The translations under genes and the position numbers were made by a program. The notes under the pieces are model-generated. The model was not told where the DNA came from and ran no database searches. It saw only the letters and a list, made by a program, of their open reading frames with translations. DNA of 33,921 nucleotides from Neolecta irregularis DAH-3 (taxonomy: Eukaryota; Ascomycota; Neolectomycetes; Neolectales; Neolectaceae), in NCBI GenBank assembly GCA_001929475.1, contig LXFE01000507.1:1-33921 (forward strand). The letters are read 5' to 3'. Positions 1 to 9,849 of this stretch are shown in pieces. Within the stretch, counting starts at the first letter, position 1. The number at the start of each line of letters is the position of its first letter.

Positions 1-1437
1 GGCTCCCGCGCCCGCCGCAACACCGGCAGACGCAGCATTCTATGCAGCCCGCGCCTCAGATCCCCGCAGACAGCCTCAGCCGCCCTTCCCCCCTGCTCTC
101 TCCTCAGAACTCCCAAACCCGCAGGCCCACATGCCCAGAGTCAACATGAAGGAAGATGGGTATGTAGTTTCTTCACCGCCTAGTCTAGCTTCCTATTTCC
201 ACAGGATAGCTTCCCTTATCTACAGGATAGCCTCCTATAGCTACAGGATAGTTACATACCAGTACCTCAGTAGCTCAACATACTCTTATCTGACTTCTCT
301 GTTCTGCCTTCTCCACCACTGCAGCTGACTCGTGGTGTAGGAAAATGTTCATAGGCGGCCTCAACTGGGAAACCTCAGACGGTACCCTCCCATTGCTGCT
401 ACACGTTAAACACAAAGACTCCCTCAAAAACTACTTTTCCCAGTATGGAGACGTCGCAGAGTGCACAGTCATGCGCGACGGCGCTACAGGCAGATCCAGA
501 GGCTTCGGCTTCCTCACCTTCAAGGACCCCAAATGCGTAAACACAGTAATGGTCAAGGAACACTACCTGGACGGAAAAATTGTACGCCCCCTTTCTCTTC
601 TCCCCTCACCCAAGATCGACCCAAAACGTGCAATCCCCAGAGAAGAACAAGACAAAACTTCAAAAATATTCGTCGGCGGTGTCTCCCAAGAATGCACGGA
701 CTCCGACTTTCGTGAATACTTTGCCCAATTCGGCCGCGTCCTCGATGCTACTCTTATGATGGACAAAGACACTGGACGACCCCGAGGCTTTGGATTCGTT
801 ACCTTTGAATCAGACGCCGCTGTAGAAAACGCTCTCGCACAACCAGTTTTGATGATTAAAGAGAAACAGGTAGAATTTCAAATTTTTGCTTTCTTACTCT
901 TAGATTGAAGTAAAACGAGCTACCCCGAAAGGTGGCCCAAGTTTTGGCTCTTCCCGCAACGATTTTGGAAACGATGCATACAACTCATACAATCAAGCCC
1001 CGCAACAGCAATTCGCTCAGTCTCAACACAACTATTACAATGGAATGAGCCCCGCCGCCATGGCTCAATACTATCGGCAAATGCAGCAATACTATTCTGC
1101 ATTCCAGCAACAGATGGGCCGTGGTATGGCCAGACCCATGATGATGCCCGGTATGCCCACCGCCATAAACATGCAGGGGATGAACCCGGCCATGATGGGT
1201 TATGGACAACAACAAGCCGCAGACCAACAGTACTCTATGCCCGATTCCACTGACCAATGGGCAAATAACGGCAGCGTTAAATCAGACGAGGATATATCCA
1301 AAGTCCCCGCTAATGCCCCAAAAGGTCCTGCAGGAGGTTCGAGTGTCGGACGTGGTTCTTTTCGTGGACGGGGAAATTTCAGAGGTGCAGGTAGAGGCGC
1401 CCCAGGCGGAGCGAGATTTAATCCCTACGGTCGGTAA
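1..1437 (+). CDS. HRP1: HRP1/Nab4-like two-RRM hnRNP, 5' truncated by window edge
   Basis: RNA-binding protein of the cleavage-factor IB (Hrp1) type, which binds mRNA 3'-end signals and shuttles between nucleus and cytoplasm. Exons read as <1-159, 341-381, 418-581, 615-869 and 904-1437, giving 383 residues from the edge. No in-frame ATG precedes an open frame from base 2, so the start lies outside the window. RRM1 has KMFIGGLNW and RGFGFLTF; RRM2 has KIFVGGVS and RGFGFVTF; the linker IDPKRAIPREEQDKTSK is diagnostic for Hrp1. The C-terminus is Q/M-rich, then RGG-like (SFRGRGNFRGAGRG). Introns of 36, 33 and 34 nt are inferred because retaining them puts insertions into invariant RRM segments; the first intron (160-340) is 181 nt. 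Ends 55 bp from the convergent DPB2 stop. Family assignment is strong; the splice sites are inferred. Confidence 0.93.
187..249 (+). repeat. three tandem 21-bp repeats inside HRP1 intron 1
   Basis: Three adjacent imperfect 21-bp copies (187-207, 208-228, 229-249), each starting AGC(T/C)TCC and ending ACAGGAT. They lie inside the only long intron seen in the window, and each copy carries a CACAG or TACAG that resembles a 3' splice site. The function is unknown. Confidence 0.75.
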
Positions 1438-1492
1438 ATTGTAAGCTATTCAATGAGACTCGAGCGCGTCTATAAATTCTCAATTTTTGAAC

Positions 1493-3651
1493 CTAAATAG
1501 ATTTATCTACACGTTGACCCTTTGTGCGCGCCGGGAAATACTCCACCCAACCCGCTCTATTACTCCCAAAAGACAAACTAGACGGATTAATTGTATGGCA
1601 TCCTCCATAGGTAATTTCAAACGATGGACAGTCTGCATCAGCGACAATAAGCTACATGTGAGATTCTTCCACACTGCAAGACATACAGCTGTTGGCAACG
1701 GGAACAATCGAAGCGTATAATCAAAATCCCATAGCACAGGCTTAATGCTCACGTGAAATGGCGAAAGATGCCCTTGATCAAGAATCGTTCGTACAAGCTG
1801 ACATTAGCCAAACGATTATACTGAATGAAACCACATTTCTGGCAGCTTTGACATCATCAGGTATATCATCTTGATCTGGCGGTGGACGATACGAATCATC
1901 GCCTTGTTCCTGTTCTTTTACAGCAGGTTTGAAAACCATACTATTTCTTCTCAAACGAGATAGCACATCGTCCCTGAATATCACAATATCTTGTGTAAAA
2001 TATGATATTCTGTAATGTCAAAGAATTATTCCAGGGAAACGCCTACCGACAAGGATTACTAGCGAAAACACAGTCCTTGCAGACTCTCCTTACGCGGTTT
2101 ATAAATACGCTAGGAATTTCCTTTCGAGGTAGGTATAAAGATGACGTCCAAGGATCGTTTGGCCCGGGTATGAATACCCATTTACAACCCCGAGCTAGAT
2201 GAGGAAAAGAATCAATCAGTGTAGCGAGAGCATTCCAGCGCTCTTATATCAGCCCGTATATGGAATAAGAGTACCTTTATACTGTGCAGAAAACCCGTTT
2301 GTGTGAAAGAGATTCGACATAAAGTTCCCGCAAAGGATAAACGCCAGTGGACATTCAATTGTCGTCCCGTTGTAATGCTCAAACATGTTCTTCAAAGCAT
2401 TCATAGTCTTTGATCAGCAGAAATTTTGAATCTGTATATACTTTTGCATCGTCCAATTTGACATCACTAGCCACGACAATCTTTGCATTCTCAAAATGGT
2501 GTTCCGCGCGACGGAGATATTTCTCTGTTTCCCGTTCGCCGTGCTGTAAACCGAGAAAATCTATATGGCCATAAATTTCTTTTGAAAGTTGTCTTCTTTC
2601 AACAGGTGGATGTCCCAATGTGAGGACTCGAAACCGACCATCAGAAGCAAAAGTACCGTCTACAAGAACAAAACATCCTGGTGCGAACCATCCATCGCCT
2701 GAAACCTTAAAGTCAGCGGGACCGATACGTGTACAACGCGTGCCGCTTCCGACATGTCTAGTTTTACAGTATCATCTACATCCTCAAGGTATAAATGTCC
2801 CTGTGGAGCAATCGCCAGCATCCCAAATAACATAAATGACTGCCCTGCCCGACCAAGAAGATTCTTGATCGATGTAATCTCGTACCAGTCAGTCTATTTA
2901 GAACAAAAATCTGCTGTACCTTGTGATAATCTTTTCCCTGCGATATTTGACTCCCGGAAAACGAAGGCGCCTGAAATGCTTCATTCCTTAAAAGTCTCTG
3001 CTTGAGCACAAAATACCGCTCTCGAAAGAACCCAGGTTTATGTGACGCGGCGGCGGCAACTATACACGGAGGTTCAAGTGATCTTGTATAAGGATGAAAT
3101 ACAAGAATGAAATAAACGTACTTTTCAAATGTTTTTCGATGGGGATTGAATACCCATTTGGGCTGGTTGAATGCATCTATTACGACAAGATATTTCGCGG
3201 GATCGATGTCGACTGCCTTTGACTGTGGGATATCAAGTGACTCTACATCATCTTTTTTGTTTTTAGTAGATACGGATTTGATGGTATGAGGAACATCTAT
3301 ATCTCTCAAAATGGGCACGAGTTTGTCTTCCGAGACTAGTGGATTCGATTCTTGCGTGAGTCTAGGTCATTGAAAGATACAAATACCTTCTCGTTTTCCC
3401 CATATTCGAGCAATTTCATCCAACCTTGGTTCTGCAGTTGTCCTCCATTCGACACCACATCTCTGTCCGACCCATTCGGCCAGTAGTTTTAAGGCGTCGC
3501 TTTTTAATGTGAGATTATGCTTCTTTGTGAAGATTCTGAATGCGATGGGGCGAAGTTGTGCGGGTAAAAGTTGGACTGGAAGAACTTTTGGAATCACATT
3601 TGAACCGTTTCTCTTGCGTTTTGTGCCAAATATTGGTGCAATTGCAGTCAT
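1493..3651 (-). CDS. DPB2: DNA polymerase epsilon subunit B (Dpb2/POLE2)
   Basis: Essential non-catalytic B subunit of the leading-strand polymerase; it links Pol epsilon to the CMG helicase. Reading down the minus strand the exons are 3651-3387, 3350-3122, 3082-2920, 2878-2735, 2705-2442, 2407-2275, 2242-2047, 2009-1835, 1797-1687 and 1651-1493 (612 residues). Landmarks in order: N-terminal [17 protein letters not shown], then [74 protein letters not shown] and [17 protein letters not shown], all typical of POLE2/Dpb2. The nine introns are 36, 39, 41, 29, 34, 32, 37, 37 and 35 nt. The 29-nt one (2706-2734) is least certain: a GTTGTA donor would make it 32 nt and drop one valine. The start is 81 bp from the divergent histone chaperone gene. 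Confidence 0.93.
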
Positions 3652-3732
3652 CGGCGTTTGGAGTGAGATCGCCTAAAATTGAACGTCTATTAATTGTGAG
3701 ATCACGCCAAATTGGACGTTGCTTCCTCGACA
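3652..3732. promoter_or_regulatory. 81-bp bidirectional promoter with a 24-bp direct repeat
   Basis: Only 81 bp separate the DPB2 and histone-chaperone start codons. It holds two imperfect 24-bp direct repeats, 3663-3686 and 3696-3719, both beginning GTGAGATC and ending AAATTG(A/G)ACGT, with starts 33 bp apart. I infer paired binding sites controlling both genes; the factor is unknown. Confidence 0.5.
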
Positions 3733-4979
3733 ATGGCCGAGCAACTCGTCGCCCAAGGATGCAAAGCATTTGCACTCAAGAAATACGACGACGCTGCAGA
3801 TATACTTGCGCAGGCTGTAGAAGCTGTGTATGTACATTATACTGTAGAGCATGTGCTTATTTTATTCAAGAATAAAGACAAACGGCGAAGACAGCGCAGA
3901 TAATGCGGATACTTTGTTACTCTACGGCAAAGCGCTCTTTGAAGTCGCCCGGCAAAAGAGCCAAGTTCTCGGAGGCGGTTCACCTAGCGATCATGAAGAC
4001 GGTGCGTTTTTATTAAGAATCTCAGACTTAAAAATAGAAGCGGCCCAAGATTCCCTATCCAAGGTTGCGCTTCCTGATTCTACCCAAGATCCTAGGTTCC
4101 ATTTCGAAGGGGACGTTGAGAGCAACGAGGATGAGAATGATGAAGACCCGGAACAAGAAGACAACGGCGAAGAAGACTTCACGCTCTGCTGGGAGACTCT
4201 CGATTATGCACGCGTCCTCTACGAAAAGAAAACGGACCACCAACAACTCAAGGGAGATAATGAAGGATTGAAGGCTACAAAATGGAAATTGGCAGATGTA
4301 TTTGATCTCCTCGGCGAAGTATCATTGGAAAGCGGTATCCACTCGTTTACCACCCCTACTCATCCCTAGAAAACTTTGAGCAGGCAATCACCGATCTTCA
4401 AAAATCCCTGGAATTCAAAAAAGAATTACATTCTGGACATAGCAATATTCTCTCAGAGGCATATTTCAAATTGGCTCTGGCGTACGAACACTCGCCGAAC
4501 GAGGCTGATCGCCCGGAAGCCATTGCCAACATTGAACATGCCATAAACACCGTAAAGACATTTATAAAACTCGAGGAGGAAAAGCATGGTCTTGACGCCA
4601 AAGGAAAGGATAAAGAGGTCCAAGCAATTACTGAAGGGAAAGAAATGGTCACGATGATGGAGCAAAAGGTGCCGTATATCACTGCGATGTATACTAATTG
4701 CAGCTCGCCGAGTTACAGCAACCTCCAGATTCCAAGGTAACTCAGACCCTCAGGGATCTTCTCGCCCAAAGCGGAGGCGCTTCTCTTAGAGAAGGCGTCG
4801 AAGCGCTAATTGGAAGCGCCAACGATCTATCTGGCCTTGTCCGGAAGAAGACGGAAACTGCAAAGGAAGTCGTGGAAAATGCAACACTAAGCAAGCGAAA
4901 AGAAATCGAGGAGCAAGAAATTCCTGCATCTCCGACCAAACGGGTTCGATTGGAGACTGTCCCGGAGAAAGATGGTTAA
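3733..4979 (+). CDS. NASP/Sim3/Hif1-type histone chaperone (SHNi-TPR)
   Basis: Histone H3-H4 (or CENP-A) escort chaperone of the NASP family. Exons 3733-3827, 3871-4001, 4038-4334, 4370-4668 and 4704-4979 give 365 residues. The N-terminal TPR (KKYDDAADILAQAVEAV) is followed by the family hallmark NADTLLLYGKALFEVAR, an acidic insert inside the TPR array (DENDEDPEQEDNGEEDF), more TPRs (LADVFDLLGEVSLES, AYFKLALAYEHSP), a helical region, and a basic nuclear-signal-like tail (PTKRVRLE). Introns of 43, 36, 35 and 35 nt are needed to keep the TPR helices continuous. The divergent pairing with DPB2 fits S-phase co-expression, which is inference. The family is clear; which yeast orthologue name applies is not. 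Confidence 0.85.
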
Positions 4980-5524
4980 ACAGCGATATGTATTGACAGA
5001 GGAGTTTCCCTTTGTATCTATATTGAGAGCAGCCAGGCGTAAAATACCAAAATTCAGGCTTATTCTAGTTTTATTTATATGTTTTATATGTTTTCTAGCA
5101 AAAGCGACAACCAGGAAAAAAGACCCAAGATATTACTGATCCCAGAGATTTAACTAAGAATGTATTTGCAGATGTTCCCACACGGGTGTTAATTTAGTTA
5201 GCATCTCAGGGATGGTCCAGCTCCTTCCGTACGCAAAAGTAATACGACTCGACTTGTATCTATAATAGTGTTGTCTCATCAAAAGCACTTGCAAATACTA
5301 AACTGTGGATTACCGTAAACAGGAAAGAGTGGCGATTATGGAGCGACTCGGGTTTTTGGCAACTGCACCTCTTCATTCCAGCCACCTTCCTCCTCCCTGT
5401 CTTTGAGATCAGCAAGTTTGCTCTGCTGTTTTGTGTCTGTTTGTGAACAGTCTGTGTCCCTTGGTCAGAATAAACCAGAGAATTTGTATTCCTGCTTCTT
5501 TCTACATTCTGTTTTACTGCTGCG
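4980..5524. other. 545-bp intergenic region, no gene seen
   Basis: Holds the 3' flank of the histone chaperone gene and the promoter of MPE1. AT-rich; I see no RNA gene, repeat or conserved ORF. Confidence 0.6.
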
Positions 5525-7023
5525 ATGTCCTCTCAAGTCTACTACAAATTCAAGTCGTCCAAAGAGCCTTCGCGCGTCGTCTTTGACGGCTCCAGCATCT
5601 CTGTTTTTGACTTGAAACGTGAAATTATAATTGCAAATAAGCTTGGAACTGGCACAGAATTCGACCTGGCAATATATGACGATTCGACAAATCAGGGTAA
5701 CCTTTTGATGATATCAGTGCCCTATGCTAACCGTGAGAATTTGCGGATGACACCGCGTTCATATCCCGATCCACTTCTGTGACAGTTAGGAGACTTCCTG
5801 CTTTACGCCCTGGAAAAGGCACTGCTGCGAGGTATGTTAGTGGCATCGCCTCGACCCATAGCAACCGTCGCTTAGAATTTGCAAAGAAGGATGTCAAAAA
5901 GGAAATTCCTGTACGTATACTTTATGATCGAGTTTTGATAGATTGCCAGATTCCTAATACTGACCCCATCGGAGAAGACAACCTGTCGGCGTTTTTTAGC
6001 GCATCTTCTAACCAGTGGGAACAAACCCAGGAAAATCTTGCTTCACAGAAAAAGATCTTTTATTCAAAAAAGGCAAATCAGAATGCAAACGTCCCTGATA
6101 AACCTACTCCATCTGGTTATATTTGTTACCGATGCGGCGAGAAGGGTCATTGGATCCAGGCTTGCCCCACAAATGAAGACCCAAACTTCGACAAACGCCA
6201 GATTAAACGTACAACTGGAATCCCCAAGGCTTTTCTCAAGACAATCGAGAAGCCAGCTGAAGGGGGGAATGTGATGGTTAACGCAGATGGAGAATATGTT
6301 GTTGCTCGACCTGACGAGTATGTTTTATCATCATAATATGCTAATAATAGGTCTTCGTGGGAAACATATAGAGCAAAGACAACGGCGGCTTCGGCCTTTC
6401 AGAAACCAACAGATCCAGCGCTTGTATGCGGAATCTGTTCAAAACTCGTAGTTCAAGCTGTTCGAACGCCTTGTTGTGATAGTGTATATTGTGAAGAATG
6501 TATTCATTCCTCTTTATTCGAGAACGATTTCACTTGCCCTGGTTGTTTAGCCAGGGATATTCTTCTCGACGTGTTAAAAGTTGACGATGATATTCGAAAG
6601 CGTGCGGAAGAATATGCTCAAGCGCATTCTGTAGAGGTAGAGTTTTCCTGCGCACGCATTGTAAGCTTATCAAAGGTTCCTCAAGATTCGAAATCTCCCG
6701 AACCCGTTAGTAAAAAGCGCCCTGCTCCCGTCGATGAATCTTATCCAGACCCAAATATTCAAGCTTTTCCACCTTTTGGAGTTCCATTGATGATGCCCAT
6801 GATGCCAGGTATAGGAATGCCTCCTCCAATGATGCCAGGCATGACATTCTCGCCTCAATTCATGATGATGCCGGGCTACGGTAATTTCAATAATCCCTTT
6901 ATGCAATTTCCCAATCAGCAACCATATACCTCGGAAGATGATAGCCCGTATATGCGAAAACCAGTGAATGACCGACAACGCGCGAAGAGAGCGCGGCCAA
7001 GTGATTATCGTCAGGTTATGTGA
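5525..7023 (+). CDS. MPE1: Mpe1-like cleavage/polyadenylation factor (DWNN, zinc knuckle, RING)
   Basis: Subunit of the cleavage and polyadenylation factor complex, counterpart of human RBBP6. Exons 5525-5696, 5738-5910, 5950-6317 and 6351-7023 (461 residues). If the probable 39-nt intron 5911-5949 (GTACGT...CCAG, in frame) is retained, the product has 474. The DWNN ubiquitin-like domain occupies residues 1 to about 80 (VYYKFKSSKEPSRVVFDG, SVTVRRLPALRPGKGTAARY); then a CCHC knuckle CYRCGEKGHWIQAC, the conserved KRTTGIPKAFLKTIEK, and a RING/U-box CGICSKLVVQAVRTPCC...CPGC. The tail is Met/Pro-rich and ends in a basic stretch. The 41-nt and 33-nt introns are fixed by DWNN and pre-RING conservation. 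Its pathway partner HRP1 lies 4 kb upstream. Confidence 0.93.
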
Positions 7024-7292
7024 GCTGAAAAACTGGTCAGATAGGTAGGATAATTTAGTCATAGTCCCTTTCTGTACAGTTATGCATTCAGGTTAGGTAA
7101 TATACCGCATTTCCACTACAATTCTATCCGCGTGTGTGTCGAGCAATAGTTGAACAATGAGCAGGAAAAGACATGGGATCTCAAGGAGGAAACTATTTTG
7201 ATGAATTTAGTAGAATGAAGCCTTATTGGACTAGTAGGTTCTCGGATAGAAATCCTATAGGGATCACTCTGCGGACTATATTTTGATTTACA

Positions 7293-7652
7293 TTAATCCT
7301 GAATTTCTCCACTCTTCAAAGCCCGAGCTCCTTCAATCAACTCTGGCTTTTGTAATATCTTCCCTTCCATCATTTTGATATCAGCTTTGATCCGAGTTTT
7401 CAAATTTCGCACATATTTATGTCCAGTTGCCTCTTCGGTATTTGGGCTGATGCTGACATGCGATTCGATAGTTGCGTCAGCCTTTGCGTCTTTAGTTGGC
7501 AATGTGGTATTACGTTCGGATGAGAATGGTTCTTTAAACCCAGTATCATGCTCAGTCCTGGATCGTGCGTCATGTGCGGAGGAACTGTCACTTGCGATTA
7601 TCATATCTGTTTGCTTATTTGAGTCAAGCGTGGTTTCTGGACCAGGTGTCAT
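7293..7652 (-). CDS. hypothetical small protein, 119 aa
   Basis: A single open frame starting at ATG 7652 with an in-frame TAA immediately upstream. The first two thirds are Ser/Thr/Asp-rich and look disordered; the C-terminal 40 residues (YVRNLKTRIKADIKMMEG, then KPELIEGARALKSGE) look helical and are weakly reminiscent of short fungal CsbD-like stress proteins, but I do not recognise a family. It follows the antizyme gene on the same strand by 174 bp. A GTAACC...CCAG segment just upstream (47 nt) could be a 5'UTR intron. It may be real but is unproven. Confidence 0.4.
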   Translation of the reverse strand: MTPGPETTLDSNKQTDMIIASDSSSAHDARSRTEHDTGFKEPFSSERNTTLPTKDAKADATIESHVSISPNTEEATGHKYVRNLKTRIKADIKMMEGKILQKPELIEGARALKSGEIQD

Positions 7653-7826
7653 TTAGCCTGGAGTAGGGCAAAGAGTTACTAGTAACCAACAATACAAGGT
7701 TACCTTGCGGTCTTCCTCAAGATGAAGCCAAATGTATGAATAAAGTTATTGATTGCAATTTGAATGAGCAATAGAAGAAAAAAATACATTATCGCTATCC
7801 CCATAGCATACATGAATGCAGCCACA

Positions 7827-8467
7827 TCAGAGCTCTATGCCAAGGAATACGAAGTTCTCTGACTCCTGGGCTGGTTTTTTTATCAACTCGAATCCAATCC
7901 AGCGGAGATCCTTTATCAAGCATCCTAGACATATTAGCTAGCTCTTGAGGGCCGAGACATACGAAGATCATCACGTTGGCGGTCCACACAAAGGATGAGA
8001 TGCTCGCAAGCAAAATAGTCAGCCGCCAACTCTGAAACGGCGATCAAGCCTTCTCTGAGATGTATGTCTGCAACTACTGAATCGACGCAAAGATGGAAAA
8101 AAGAATGCACGACGAAGGCATTCCACGTCACGCCATAGGCGTCTTGGATGACCAGTTTTTTGAGTTTTGAATGATGACAGGGGAATATTAAACGGCCGGA
8201 AAAAAGAGAAGAGGTCGCGCCTTCAAGTCCTAGAGATCTGTCACCTCTCCAGGATGAAGGATACGACGCCTCGCCGGTAGACGACGAGGACTTTTGGCCG
8301 GTGGCCTGCGGGATCAGCGATGCGATGGGATTTGCGGTACCGCCTCAGGGCCACCACTTGAGCGCGCAGTTGCCGGTACTGGAAGACAGAGAAGACTGCG
8401 CGGTACAAGACGAAGCGGTACTGAACAAGCTGCTGCTAAGACTGGCGGGAGAGAAGTTATTCGCCAT
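7827..8467 (-). CDS. OAZ1: ornithine decarboxylase antizyme, +1 programmed frameshift
   Basis: Antizyme inhibits ornithine decarboxylase and delivers it to the proteasome; polyamines raise its synthesis by stimulating +1 frameshifting. ORF1 is 8467-8345: 40 codons (MANNFSPASLSSS...LKWWP), ending CCC-TGA. Skipping the T at 8347 gives CCC GAG GCG, then a 35-nt intron (8306-8340, GTACCG...CTGATCCCGCAG). Exon 8305-7963 and exon 7924-7827 follow across a 38-nt intron (7925-7962). The product is about 188 residues. The C-terminal half carries the antizyme fold: ADIHLREGLIAVSELA, CEHLILCVDRQRDDLR, IKDLRWIGFEL, ending FVFLGIEL. Without both the shift and the splice the frame is closed, so the TGA is not a disabling mutation. 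The divergent STIMATE-like gene starts 150 bp away. Confidence 0.88.
8345..8350 (-). promoter_or_regulatory. +1 ribosomal frameshift site CCC-UGA in antizyme mRNA
   Basis: Reading the minus strand: CCC (8350-8348), then the ORF1 stop TGA (8347-8345). The NNN-UGA arrangement, with shifting at the codon before the stop, is the standard antizyme recoding site. The downstream antizyme domain is in the +1 frame after removal of the 35-nt intron that begins five bases past the TGA. Confidence 0.82.
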
Positions 8468-8616
8468 GCGGTGGATCAGCGAAAGGATGAAAGCGGGTGG
8501 CGAGTAATTATGTCGCAAATCGTGGTGGTAACGCCACGACCCCCACGGGCGGAACAATCTGCTCATGTGACCACTTGGCCCAGGTGCCACTCCACCAATT
8601 TTTGTTGTTTCTCGCG

Positions 8617-9591
8617 ATGCACAAGCACCATCACCATGCAGGCGAGCACCCATACTGCGAACTTCTCGGAAATTTTTCTCTTTTTATCCAGGTATGTTGT
8701 TTAATTGCCACTCTATTGACTGGGCTGAGGCATCGCTGGGCCTCCTCGCATGTGCGGCTTTGTTGATCAAGCGAAAGCTCGAACAGCCTCCTCGGCCCTG
8801 GAAAACATGGTATCCACTTCCCGTGCATCCAACATCCTCATAGACCTTCAGGGTGTTTGATGTCTCGAAGCAGATATTTGGCTCCATCGTCGTGCATTTC
8901 GTCAATATTGGAATCTCGACATTTGCAGGAGTCGCAAACTACTCCAACCCCTGTGTTTGGTACGTCCTACATTTGTCGCAATGCGTCGCTTATTTCCAAA
9001 GGTACTTTCTAAATGTACTCGTAGATACCACTATTGGCGTCGTCATTCTGTGGTTCTGGTTAATAGTTCTTTCCAAAGTGAGTAGATTCTTCCAATGGAA
9101 AGGCACTCGGTCCGGCGATTATGGGGATATCAAGGGACATCCAAAGGCATTCATGATAACTCCCCCACGTTTTACTCATAGAATAGATATCTTTCTGGTT
9201 TCGTCAGACAGCATTATACACCCTGACCTTGCTCCTTATGAAGCTTGTAATTTCGTTGGCATTTTACTTGATGCCATATCTTGACCGCATGGGTACCTGG
9301 ATGATAAGTTGGACACAAGGCCACCGCAAGCTGCAAATCTTCTTTGTCGTGTTTGCATTCCCTTTGGTGGTATATTGCCTATCTTTTCCCATGGCTCACA
9401 AGTTTAAGATGAATGTCATTCAGTTATGGTGTATCGACAATATCATCATGTTCAAACATCATGATGTAGGCATATTCAATGAGACAGAGTGTCTTGTTGA
9501 CGGAACTCGCATCGAAAGACATCCTGATCTCGTCCATTCTAGATCTGCATCCCCCGTTCCCGAGCTTGATCTTCTTCATCCACCGGAATAG
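8617..9591 (+). CDS. STIMATE/TMEM110-family multi-pass membrane protein
   Basis: Homologue of fungal vacuolar YPL162C-type proteins and animal STIMATE (an ER regulator of calcium entry). Exons 8617-8691, 8730-8809, 8852-8959, 9002-9146, 9187-9369 and 9409-9591 give 257 residues. Family marks in order: CELLGNFSLFIQ, RPWKTWVFDVSKQIFGS, NPCVWYFLNVLVDTTIG, SGDYG, ISFWFRQTALYTLTLLLMK, WMISWTQGHRKLQIFFV, FPLVMNVIQLWCIDN. There are several hydrophobic spans and a His-rich start (MHKHHHHAGEH). Introns are 38, 42, 42, 40 and 39 nt; the fourth (9147-9186) has a GC donor. An in-frame GTG lies further upstream, but 8617 is the first ATG of this frame. The C-terminal 40 residues are not conserved in my memory of the family. 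Confidence 0.85.
9147..9186 (+). other. GC-AG intron, 40 nt (STIMATE-like gene)
   Basis: Donor AAG|GCATTC, acceptor AATAG. Required to join GDIKGHPK to ISFWFRQTAL in frame; no GT donor in the interval fits. Confidence 0.65.
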
Positions 9592-9849
9592 TTTATTCAT
9601 TATTGTCAGATATATTAGTTCAAAATTCGGTACTTGTTTGGTTAGAGTTGTGGCGTCGTGGTTCTATAATTGTTTTTGGGAAAATCAACCTCGCATAGTC
9701 ATCAGAGCAAATTATTATCTTGGATCAAGCCATCTCATAACCGTGATTACAATGATCCAACTAGAAGCACACAAAATAAACTCGTCAGATAGAAAGAAAC
9801 CAAAAAGAAATCTCGGATCAGATTTATTTCTTCAAATTATTTTGCCGTA

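Noticed and set aside
985-1257. Minus-strand His-rich open frame across the HRP1 3' exon
   Set aside because: It is the complement of the Met/Gln-rich HRP1 tail and has no independent support.
5832-5840. GTATGT donor-like site in MPE1
   Set aside because: It encodes part of AARYVSG, conserved at the end of the DWNN region.
7375-7656. Plus-strand 93-codon frame opposite the small 119-residue gene
   Set aside because: The minus-strand reading has a better start with an upstream stop and a helical charged C-terminus; the plus frame resembles nothing.
8345-8347. Premature TGA making the antizyme gene a pseudogene
   Set aside because: A stop right after CCC at the end of a 40-codon ORF1 is the normal antizyme frameshift arrangement, and the rest of the gene is intact.
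8175-8507. Long plus-strand open frame ending MRWISERMKAGGE
   Set aside because: It is the mirror of the antizyme exons on the minus strand; it has no upstream ATG that fits and no family resemblance, while the antizyme reading matches a known fold and recoding site.
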